Shown: positions 45,819 to 57,700 of the stretch, piece after piece
Numbering within the stretch: the stretch's first letter is position 1
Layout: every line of letters starts with the position of its first letter
NCBI GenBank assembly: GCA_902728285.1
Contig: CACVBU010000046.1
Location: 1-64,000, forward strand
DNA: 64,000 nt
Source: Clytia hemisphaerica
Lineage: Eukaryota > Cnidaria > Hydrozoa > Leptothecata > Clytiidae
Direction of reading: 5' to 3'
The notes under the pieces: generated by a model
What the model was told of the DNA's origin: nothing
Databases searched by the model: none
What the model saw: the letters and a program-made list of their open reading frames with translations, nothing else
Position numbers and translations under genes: made by a program

Positions 45819-46336
45819 TCACTTTCAAAATGTCAAACATAGCTGGAAAGAAGCGCCTTGTGATGTAGATCAACGTGATAGGTGTTAGAAAAATTTAAGT
45901 TGAGGCTATAAGAAGTTATAGCCCAAAAACCTGTATTATGACGTCATAAACATTACATAACATTACGTCATAAAACTAAAAATTTGAATATCTCGTGAAC
46001 TAAAAGTCATATGTGATCCTCCAAGCGATTTTAAGTACATAAAAATCTTTCCGGCAAACATCGGAAAATGATCCGCCAATTTGCCGGCAATAGTCGATAA
46101 TCGTCCGCCCACTCATAGAATTAAGCCGTTAATTTATCGGTTCACGAAATCAAGCAATTTTTTCTTTCTTAAACCTATAGGCGGGAACTTTGCGGTTACC
46201 AGCCGTGACGTCTATTTTTAGAAGGGTGTTTGATACCGGTAATTTGCCGACAATTTGCCGACAATTTGCCGGCCTTATGGATGCCGGTAGACGAAGAATA
46301 AAAACATTCTAACATTACGTAATCAATATATGGTAC

Positions 46337-48080
46337 ATATTCCTATATTCCTATATATCTATGTATCTACATATCTACGCATCCATGTATCTATGTATCT
46401 ACATATCTACGCATCCATGTATCTATGTATCTACATATCTACGCATCCATGTATCTATGTATCTATGTATCTATATATCTACATATCCATGTATCTATGT
46501 ATCTATGCATCTATATATCTACATATCTACGCATCCATGTATCTATGTATCTACATATCTACGCATCCATGTATCTATGTATCTACATATCTACGCATCC
46601 ATGTATCTATGTATCCATGTATCTATATATCTACATATCCATGTATCTATATATCTATGTATTCATGTATCTATGTATCTATGTATCTACGCATCCATGT
46701 ATCTATGTATCCATGTATCTTTCTATGTATCTACATATCCATGTATCTATGTATCCATGTATCTATGTATCTACATATCTACGCATCCATGTATCTATGT
46801 ATCTACATATCTACGCATCCATGTATCTATGTATCTACATATCTACGCATCCATGTATCTATGTATCTATGTATCTATATATCTATGTATCCATGTATCT
46901 ATGTATCTACATATCTACGCATCCATGTATCTATGTATCCATGTATCTATGTATCTACATATCCACGTATCTATGTATCTATGTATCTACATATCTACGC
47001 ATCCATGTATCTATGTATCTACATATCTACGCATCCATGTATCTATGTATCTACATATCTACGCATCCATGTATCTATGTATCTATGTATCTATATATCT
47101 ACATATCCATGTATCTATATATCTACGTATCTGTGTATCTATGTATCTATATATCTACGCATCTATGTATCTATATATCTACGCATCTATGTATCCATGT
47201 ATCTACGCATCCATGCATCTATGTATCTATGTATCTATATATCTACATATCTACGCATCCATGTATCTATGTATCTACATATCTACACATCTACACATCT
47301 ATGTATCCACATATCTATGTATCTATGTATCTACATATCTACGCATCCATGTATCTATGTATCTATGTATCTACATATCTATGTATCTACATATCTACGC
47401 ATCCATGTATCTATGTATCCATGTATCTATGTATTCTTATATCTACATATCTACGCATCCATGTATCTATGTATCTACAAATCTACGCATCCATGTATCT
47501 ATGTATCTACATATCTATGCATCCATGTATCTATGTATCTATGTATCTATATATCTACATATCCATGTATCTATGTATCTATGCATCTATATATCTACAT
47601 ATCTACGCATCCATGTATCTATGTATCTACATATCTACGCATCCATGTATCTATGTATCCATGTATCTATGTATCTATGTATCTACGCATCCATGTATCT
47701 ATGTATCCATGTATCTATGTATCTACATATCTACGCATCCATGTATCTATGTATCCATGTATCTACGCATCCATGTATCTATGTATCTATGTATCTATAT
47801 ATCTACATATCAATGTATCTATATATCTATGTATCTATGTGTCTACATATCTATGTATCTATGTATCTATATATCTATGTATCTATGTATCTACATATCC
47901 ATGTATCTATGTATCTATGTATCTACATATCTACGCATCCATGTATCTATGTATCTATATATCTACATATCCATGTATCTATGTATCTACATATCTACGC
48001 ATCCATGTATCTATGTATCTATGTATCTACGCATCCGTGTATCTATGTATCTATATATCTACGCATCCATCCATCCATCC
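46337..48080 (+). repeat. Satellite array, plus orientation (ATCT/ATGT/ACAT/ACGC words)
   Basis: About 1.74 kb of tetranucleotide-register repeat. The common larger unit, ~32 bp, is ATCTATGTATCTACATATCT followed by ACGCATCCATGT. Words alternate ATC(T/C) with A(T/C)(G/A)(T/C), so the period is 8 bp with higher-order variation. All three plus-strand frames stay open for ~560-590 codons because the repeat contains no stop in this strand. The 'proteins' (CIYVSTYL-like) are artefacts. Confidence 0.95.
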
Positions 48081-50595
48081 ATGTGGATATGTAGATATAT
48101 AGATACATAGGTACATATATACATGGATGCGTAGATACATAGATACATTGATACATGGATGCGTAGATATGTAGATACATAGATACATAGATACGTGGAT
48201 ATGTAGATGCATGGATACATAGATACATGGATACATAGATACATTGATGCGTAGATATGTAGATACATAGATACATGGATATGTAGACACATAGATACAT
48301 CGATACATGAATACATAGATACATGGATGTGTAGATACATAGATACATAGATACATGGATGCATAGATACATAGATACATGGATACATGAATGCGTAGAT
48401 ATATAAATACATAGATACATGGATGCGTAGATACATAGATACATAGATACATGGATGCGTAGATATGTAGATGCATAGATACGTGGTATGTAGATACATA
48501 GATGTGTAGATATGTAGATATATAGATACATGGATGCGTAGATATGTAGATACATAGATACATGGATGCGTAGATACATAGATATATAGATACATGGATA
48601 TGTAGATTATATAGATACATAGATACATAGATACATGGATGTGTAGATACATATTTACATAGATACATGGATGCGTAGATATGTAGATACGTAGATACAT
48701 AGATACATAGATACGTGGATATGTAGATACATAGATACATAGATACATGGATGCGTAGATACATAGATACATAGATACATGGATATGTAGATATATAGAT
48801 ACATAGATACATGGATGCGTAGATATGTAGATACATAGATACATGGATATGTAGATACATAGATACATAGATATATAGATACATAGATACATAGATACAT
48901 GGATATGTAGATACATAGATACATAGATATATAGATACATGGATATGTAGATATATAGATACATAGGTACATAGATACATGGATGCGTAGATACATAGAT
49001 ACATTGATACAGGGATGCGTAGATATGTAAATACATAGATACATAGATACGTGGATATGTAGATATATAGATACATAGATACATGGATGCGTAGATATGT
49101 AGATACATAGATACATGGATATGTAGATACATAGATACATAGATATATAGATACATAGATACATAGATACATGGATATGTAGATACATAGATACATGGAT
49201 ACATAGATACATGGATACATAGATACATTGATGCGTAGATATGTAGATAAATAGATACATGAATATGTAGATACATAGATACATAGATACATGGATGCGT
49301 AGATATGTAGATACATAGATACATAGATACATGGATGCGTAGCTATGTAGATACATAGATACATAGATACATGGATGCGTAGATACATAGATACATAGAT
49401 ACATGGATATGTAGATATATAGATACATAGATACATGGATGCGTAGATATGTAGATACATAGATACATGGATATGTAGATACATAGATACATAGATACAT
49501 AGATACATAGATACATGTATACATGGATGCGTAGATATATAGATACATAGATACACAGATACGTAGATATATAGATACATGGATATGTAGATATATAGAT
49601 ACATAGATACATAGATACATGGATATTTAGATACATAGATACATAGATACATGGATATGTAGATACATAGATATATAGATACATAGATGCATGGATGCGT
49701 AGATATGTAGATACATAGATACATAATACACGGATGTGTAGATACATGGATACATGGATACAGGGATGCGTAGATATGTAGATACATAGATACATGGATG
49801 TGTAGATATGTAGATATATAGATACATAGATACATGGATACATGGATGCGTAGATATATAGATACATAGATACATGGATGCGTAGATACATAGATACATA
49901 GATACATGGATGCGTAGATACATAGATACATAGATACACAGATACGTAGATATATAGATACATGGATATGTAGATATATAGATACATGGATGCGTGCGTA
50001 GATATGTAGATACATAGATACATGGATACATAGATACATGGATGCGTGGATATGTAGATACATAGATACATGGATGCGTAGATATGTAGATACATAGATA
50101 CATGGATACATAGATACATGGATGCGTAGATATGTAGATACATAGATACATGGATACATAGATACATGGATGCGTAGATATGTAGATACATAGATACATG
50201 GATACATAGATACATGGATGCGTAGATATATAGATACATAGATACATGGATACATAGATACATGGATGCTTAGATATGTAGATACATAGATACATGGATG
50301 CGTAGATACATAGATACATGGATGCATGGATGCATAGATACATAGATACATGGATGCGTAGATACATAGATACATTGATACATGGATGCATAGATACATA
50401 GATACATGGATACATAGATGCGTAGATATATAGATACATAGATACATGGATGCGTAGATACATAGATACATAGATACATGGATGCGTAGATATGTAGATA
50501 TATAGATACATAGATACATGGATGCGTAGATTTATAGATACATAGATACATGGATGTGTAGATACATAGATACATAGATACATGGATGCATGGAT
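48081..50595 (-). repeat. Satellite array, inverted orientation
   Basis: About 2.5 kb of the same repeat as reverse complement (ATACATGGATGCGTAGATAT and so on). The switch of strand happens at 'gcatccatccatccatccat' followed by 'gtggatatgtagatatatag' near 48062-48100. It is about 0.8 kb longer than the plus array. Long minus-strand frames here are repeat artefacts. Confidence 0.95.
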
Positions 50596-51769
50596 GTCTA
50601 AAATGGCTACTTTTCGTTAGAACGAGGCAAACTATTCTCACGGCAGCCGAAATAAGTGACGCAATCAGCTCGTGCCGATATTTTGCCGCTGTCAAAAATC
50701 TGAAGTCTCGCTGAAGATCGGCAATTTAGCCGGCAGATTGCCGGTCTACCATTGAGCGGTAATTTGCCGGTAATTTGCCGGTGATGATTTAAACCAGATC
50801 GGCAAGATCGGTAAATTATACGCCAATTTGCCGGCAATAATGTTACCGCTTCGTTGCCGGTAACAATTTCGTGTCTTTGATATCGCTTGGAGGGTCACAT
50901 ATAAACGTCAAATTTTGACCGCAAATAGATATTGATGAAAGAAAATTTCTGAGTTGAAAATCTTTTGAAAAAAATGATGACGTCATTTTTTATAGCCAAA
51001 AATCGAAAATGGCTTAAAAATGCTGACGTCGTCGTTCTTCAGGAGCTTTTGAAAATTTTACTTCAAGAGAATTACGATATATTTGTTCTGTCAAAATTTC
51101 GTATTGATATCATTAATAGTTTATGAGTTATTTAAATTTTAAGTTTCGTGATGTAATGTTACATAATGTTTATGACGTCATAATACAGGTTTTTGGGCTA
51201 TAACTTCTTATAGCCTCAAGTTAAATTTTTCTAACACCCATCACGTTGATCTACATCATATGGTGCTTCTTTCCAGCTATGTTTGACATTTTGAAATTGA
51301 GTGGAACTGCTTCACTTTTACCTTGGACATGCCGTAACTCACTTGAGTAAAAATGTTTCTGATTTTTTGCATAAAAGTAGAGTATCATAAATAGGTAGGT
51401 AACGGTTGCGTTAGATTTCGGTAACAAAATTTAATATACATAACAAACCGCGAAAAGCGCTAAAATTAAAACCCGCGAGAAGTAGTTCCAATGTGGTATG
51501 TTTTAAGGTTTTAATTTTTTTTTACTAAAATTAAATATTTTTTTCCCAATTTTAATTCATTTTTCTAAAATTAAATATTTTGTTTCTAAATTTAAATTTA
51601 TTTTCTAAAATCAAATATTTTTCTCTGAATTCAAATTTATTTTTCTAAAATTAAATATTCTTTTATTCTAAAATTAATTATTTTTTTCTGAAATTAAATA
51701 TTTTTTTGTCGATGGCACTTCTCGGCTTCTATAAAAAAGATAGTATCCCGTAAAAAAGATAGTATTGTT

Positions 51770-52015
51770 TCAATTAAGATAATGTTTTTTTGGAAAGATA
51801 ATATCGTTTAAAAAAAGATAGTGTCGTTTTAATAAAGATAGTGTCGCGAAATAAAAGATAGTGTCGCGAAATAAAAGATAGTGTCGCGAAATGAAAGATA
51901 GTGTCGCGAAATGAAAGATAGTGTCGCGAAATGAAAGATAGTGCCGCAAAGTGAAAGATAGTGTCGTGAAATGAAAGGTAAGTGTCGTGAAATGAGAGAT
52001 AGTATTTATTTCCGC
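51770..52015 (-). repeat. 20-bp minisatellite, right arm of the palindrome
   Basis: About twelve units of GAAATGAAAGATAGTGTCGC, the inverse of the array at 44398-44596. Unit sequences within this arm resemble each other more than they resemble the left-arm units (TGTCGC here, GCGGCA-type there), which suggests separate homogenisation. The frame 51774-52034 is repeat-derived. Confidence 0.9.
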
Positions 52016-52640
52016 TTTGGCGCGCCATAGACATAATTACCCTTTTTTCAGAATTGATTTTCTTGAGTTACGTTGAGAAATCAAATATATCCATTAAAAG
52101 TATATATATGTGAAGAAATTCAAAGAATTTCTGTCCAACTATCTTCTTTCAGGAGATTTGGGTGGCAGAGCAGCATATGCATTTCGTCCTTATTAGGACT
52201 CGTCAGCACTGCATACTGTATCAATTTTTGAAAGCTTTCGAATGGGTGGTACCTATTGGGTTTTCATTTTTAAGAGTTTGAATTTTTCAGATTTTTCCTC
52301 TTGGACAAGATAAAAGTGACGTTGCGGTCGTTAAAGAGACCTTTTTAACTTTTAATAGAGAAATTTTCACCTATGGCTACTGATCTTTTTCTTAATCTAT
52401 GTTTGAAGGCGCCTCTTTTGGTGTATAATATGATCATGTTTGCTAACGAAAATTTTTTAGTTAGCTGAGACCCCTATATGACGTCATCTGAGACCTAAAA
52501 TATTACCGGGGGCGTCAGGTAAATAATTATGATATGTCCGGTAGATGATTTCTAGATATTTGGGGTGTGTATTTTCGATTGAAATTGGTTTTGGATTGTT
52601 GGCACCCCTTCCATTTTTTTGTGACCTCAGCTGCCTGACT

Positions 52641-54701
52641 ATTGAGCAGTTAGTCACACTAGGAAATCAAGCTTTCAGAAAACAACAACATCAGTCATCT
52701 ACAGGATGTAATTACAACAACAAGGATGAGAGTTACCTGAATCAACTTCAAGTTCCCAAGACAATTAATAAAAACTTGAAAACTTCAAATGAGACTAAAT
52801 AACCGTTTGCGAACGTACATCAGCCAGAATATCAACCAACCAAATTTTGTCATTTAATTCAAGAGACAGCTCTTCGATTTTTGAGGCCTTGTTTACACGC
52901 TAAAGTAAAAATAAATCCGCACATGTAAATTGGTCAGTGTTTGAGGTCCGGCAAAATTTCCGGGAAATAGCCTATCCGGTGGTGCGCGGATCTAGATGGG
53001 TTTCGTCTTCCCCGTAGATCTTTTTCTTGGGAAGTTGATCTTCAAGTTTTCAAGGTTGGCTTGGCTCAAATCTTTTCATCTATGGCTCAAATTTTAGGCA
53101 ATTTCTCATAGTTTTTGAAAATGGTAATTTCATTAAAAAGCACCGGGTTATTTTTTCATGGATCACTTTAGAAGTTTTGCAGCACATTTGTTTGCTTGCG
53201 AGTCAAGTAAACAATAAAGCGCTTTCGCAGCATTGATCTTTGATATGCATTTCGACGGGACGCTAATGTGACTAACTGTTAAGGTTTATGTTTTTCCAAG
53301 AGCTAATAAATTAAAGGGGTTTTCTTTAAAAGTGGGCACCAATACCTTTTTGTTTTTCACCCCCTTTTTCAGAGGCTCTCACTTTCCAGGGTGCTTATTA
53401 TCTTCTAATTTCCAGGGAAAAACTCAATGGTTTGAATTTCTAGGCAGGGGGCTTAATTTAGCTTGAGTACCGAGTGAGATTTGGCTTTTCAGACTAAGAT
53501 TTTCATCAATATTATGCTTACTCATACTCTCTCTGTTCATCCCCATTGATTTCTCGCATTTTTGCAATTCTAATACACTTTGTGAATCTTTGCAGTTATA
53601 GTATTTTGCCTTCTTTAGAAATCTCAAAAAGTTTTTTTTTTGAAGAAGGCATCTCACTTGTTGTTAAACCAAACAGACCCGTTCGCCTTAAAAAGGATGA
53701 AATACACATAAACATTTTTAACTTTTATTTAACCATTATTTTTTCTGTATTTTTGTATAAAGATAAAGGACAAGGTTCTCTAAAAAGTGGCTGGAAGTCG
53801 TTTGTTCCAGAAATTTTTGGCCGTAAAAATTATGTTTTTTTATTTGGGGAAATTCCTTTTTGTCATTTTTAGGGAAAATGAGCATTTCTTGCGATTGCCT
53901 TGGTATTTTTTTCTGGATTTGTGGAAGTTGCTTCATTAGATTTTATCTTTAAAGAGTTAATGTTATCTTTACAATGAAAGATAGGATTGTTTTTTGTTTA
54001 TGCCCAAAACTTAGCTTACCTCTAAAACAGCAAAAAACCAGTGTGAAACAAGCTTCATCATGTTTTTTCAAATATCTCTTTTTTAAATAGAGGTCTAGGT
54101 TTAATGGTAGGTTATAGATGGGATTCATGCCAGCAGTTACCAATACCATACAGTTTCAAACTAGTTCTGTGCTATTTTGTAGCACGATTTAGCTTTATAG
54201 CCATTCCAAGTCAGTTAGATCTTGTGGTTCAAGCCCAGTCCTGCCCAGTCTTTAAGTGTCCCAACAATGTAGAACTTGCTTGAGGTTGGGTTTGAAAATT
54301 AGTGAAAACGGAATTTGTAAACAAAACAGGAGAAAGTTAAAGCAAGATTTTGATGCAGTTTGACATTTTAAAGACAGAAGAAGAGGCAAAAGTAGCATGA
54401 ATCATAATAAATGAATTTTGCAGAATGACAGAAAATGCAGTGTTAGTCCATTTTTTTCCCATAATTTTTTCAGTTCTTTGGCAGTTAATCCACTTTTGGA
54501 CTAACTGTATTTATAGAAATTTGAAAATGGACCACTACGGTCAAAACAGGCATAGTGTTCTGGATTAACTACTTGACCCCCTTGATCTGAATTGATCTAA
54601 ACTGCCTAAAGGGGACAGAAAGTGTCCCGCTGTCTGCTATACTTAACTTTGTTACTGATTTCAGCTAATTTAAAAACTGAACCAATATTTTAGTACACAG
54701 C
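52641..54701. other. Intergenic stretch upstream of B3GLCT
   Basis: Several short frames (for example 53546-53872) are present, none with a recognised domain or splice pattern. The region holds the B3GLCT 5' flank; no clear TATA box was seen. Confidence 0.45.
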
Positions 54702-57700
54702 ATGGTTGAAAAGTACATGAAGATTTTCTCTTGTGTAGTCTTCCTATATACACTGTGTCAAAATGTAAGTATGTTATATAATTGATAGAAACCTAAACTC
54801 TCTCATTCTCAGGGTGGCTCTTTCACCAATACTACCAGGTGACCCAACCTTTCTAATTCAAATTTATTTGCGTTGGTAACAAATTCTGGATTCTAAAAGT
54901 ACAGTAAGCACTATTATGTCAGCAAAAGCCAAATTTACGTCGCCAATAGCCGAATGCCGACACGAATTAGAATGGCTGTGATCCACAAAAGGTTTGGAGT
55001 TTCTGGATGTCTTGAGGCCAAACAAATGCTCCAAAGTGCTTGGAGCTTTAAAAGATTTTGAAAGTAGATACCATAACTCCAATTTTGAGCTATTACTTTT
55101 GAATTAGACTCATTAGTTCTAAACCTGTGAGATTTTGAGGTCAAAATTCACTTTTCTAAAAGTGTAATAAACACATAAAAAGGGATACTAAAGTAGGAAT
55201 TTTATGTTTCAATATTAATTATTTGGAGAAAATTCTAAGAAACCGCTGATTTAAATTATGTTTTAAAAACGAAAATGACTTTCAAAGGGATTTTTATTAA
55301 TAATCATTGATATCATAAAACTCGTTCTCAACTTCAGTTGAGCTAGAATCTGAAAATGTCTGTGTGTCTGTCTGTGTGTATGTCCCAAAACTTTGGAACA
55401 GCCTACTGGCCTCAAAAATGGTCAGATTTGGCCAAAATTTGGCACGCTTTTTAATTGGGTGAATATCTGGGGGTGTTTTCTTTTCATTTTTCTACAATTG
55501 GGCCTAATAATTTGAAGCTACCGAAGTTGAACCCAGTGCACACTCATTCGACTATTTATTAAGTCATTTTATAAAGAATTGCATGACTTAAATACCTTAT
55601 CTACCTATTTTTTTTTACACTTTCCAAAAAGTAAATTTTGACTTTTCAAAACTTTGGAACTAGTGGTTGAAATTCAAAAAGTAATAGCTCAGATTTTAGA
55701 TATCTAGGCCCGGTTGTTCAAAAGTGGATTAGCAGCCAATTAGATTAAGTTTTGATTAGATTAACTTTTGATTAAATCTCGATTAGCGCCGATTAACACA
55801 GGGCCGTTGGTTGTTTGAAAAAAATTAGGCTTAAATTTGGATTAAATCTCGATTAAAAAGGCCAAATTTTAATCCTGCTCTGACCCAGGATTGGCAAGGA
55901 TTAAGAGGCTTTTTCCTACAAAAAAAAGTGAAGTCACTGCATTGAAGTGAGAAATTCGAACGAAAAAAGCTTTTCGAATATTTTGAAAATATTTTTGAAC
56001 AACCGGGCCCTAAGTTTTAAATATTATAACTTCAAGCACTTTGAGACATTTGTTCGGTTTCACAGTGTCAAGAAACATTTGGTCTTTTTCGTGGGTCTCC
56101 GGGTAAACAAAATGATATTATATAAAATTGTATATTTTGCTTCTGTTGATGTTATTCAAATCAACCTTGTATTCTGCTCGAAAAAACATCCCCTTCACAA
56201 TTTTTATTCTAACCCACAAAATTCCACCACATAATAGTTTTAGATTTCCAATGTATAAACTTGCCTGAACTAAGAAAAAAATTCAGACAGGGTATCCAGG
56301 CAAAATGTTATAGTAATGAGTCCAGGTGTAACTTTCCTTAAAACAAGTATGATATAATCTTCAGGTTATTATTCTATTTGTTGTTTTTTAATAGGCCTTT
56401 GCAAAGACAGATTCAAATAATGGTAAGCTTATATTACTCTTTACAGTAATTTTGCCAAAAATAAGTATGAATTTTGTTTTGGAATAAAACTTATTAATCT
56501 ACAAAGAGTTTCATCTTGTTCTCTTCTATTCTAAACAGATACTTTTACTTGACTTTTTAGTTATGCCGTCTGATGTCCTAGTTATAATTAGGAACATGCA
56601 TTTTGAACGAAGTATTCTTAAAGCGCAGAAAATCAAGGATTCTATTATGCAAGCTGCAAATGCTCTTGATAAGGTATGTTAATAAACTTTTATGGTTCTT
56701 AGCTATTCAAAAAGCCTTAACTGTTGTTTTCTCAACTATATCTTTCAAGTAAATTTAGAGAAAAATGATATTCTAATGATATTCCAAATTTTAGGAGATT
56801 GAAGTAGATTAAAAATTGTCCATTCATTTCACTCTTTCTTAAGACCCCCTACCCTTTTGTTTTTCAGCGTTTGTTACCATGTATCCCCTGTACTTTAAAT
56901 TTCCATAAATCATGAATAGTTGGTTCTACGTTTTAAAGAATGAGTGAAAAGGCTAAAGTGCTATGAGTTTTCGCTTTACTACATTACAAACAGGTTGTCC
57001 TTTTCTTTAAAAGCAAACGTAGAGAAATTGAAAAATTGACTTGAGCCTGTTTGTTCCCTGTTCGTTTTTGTCTCCTTTTTAACTGACTCCTACTCCCCAA
57101 TAATGTACAATATTTTCTGCTTTCTTTATTTTTATTAGACTGGAATGGAGGTTCTCATGATGCATGAAGATTGGTTTCAATATGGTTCATGGACAATCCT
57201 ACCAATAATAAATAGGTATATTCATCAGTGGTTGCCAGTTACATATCTAATCTATACAGGAATTATTTTTGAAAATGGAATTGAATTGGCTCTCCATGCT
57301 TGTTTAATAACAGAACATTTAAAATTTAAACTAATTCATTTCTTGATTGGTGTTGTCTTTGTATTATTTAATTAAACTACAGCTTGCATTCCTTGCAATT
57401 CAGTTCAACTTACTAATTTTAGTACCTGCCAGTTCTTGATTAAAAGAGCATTCTTTTCTAAGAACTAAGCAATTTCACTAACATCTTCTTAGTAGGTTCT
57501 TATTTGGCTTCATTTTTGGAAAAATGAAAAACTCGGAATCCTAGAATTTTCTTCCCAAAATTCCATAATGACTTATAACATTATTTGCCAAATGTAAAAT
57601 TTGAATTTAACACAGGTTAAATCTTGTTTTAACTTCAAGAAAGCCTTTAAGCGCTATACAGTATTAGAATTGCTGGGTGACCGCCCTCCGCCAACTGAGT

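Larger units (their letters stand above)
44176..52600. mobile_element. Giant foldback element: ~8.4-kb palindrome with satellite core
   Basis: The arms are inverted copies from the outside inwards: 'accggacactttgaaattat' (44216) with its partner near 52540; 'acatagattaagaaaaa' (44345) with 52400; 'ggcgcgccaaagcggaaata' (44381) with 52010-52029; 20-bp 'actatctttcatttcgcggc' arrays (44398-44590 and 51770-52010); 'ccgagaagtgccatcga' (44660) with 51715; 'gtgagttacggcatgtcca' (45040) with 51330; 'gctataagaagttatagccc' (45905) with 51200; 'ccgccaatttgccggcaata' (46072) with 50820. The core is two opposed satellite arrays meeting at about 48080. Arms differ by many substitutions and indels. Possible outermost ends are 'gtcaggcagctg' at 43269 and its complement at about 52636. 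No transposase was seen. The DNA could form a huge hairpin or cruciform. Confidence 0.88.

Noticed and set aside
46330..50583. Very long open frames (up to ~820 codons) in several frames on both strands with CIYVSTYL-like peptides
   Set aside because: They arise because the 4-bp-word satellite lacks stop codons on these strands; equal-length frames exist in all three phases, with no start context or domain.
44176..52600. Possibility that the palindrome is an assembly artefact (foldback read)
   Set aside because: Arms differ by many substitutions, in array length, and by a 736-bp insertion in one arm only, which an artefactual mirrored copy would not show.
53546..53872. 108-codon plus-strand frame upstream of B3GLCT
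   Set aside because: Low-complexity hydrophobic composition, no domain, no splice link to B3GLCT exon 1.
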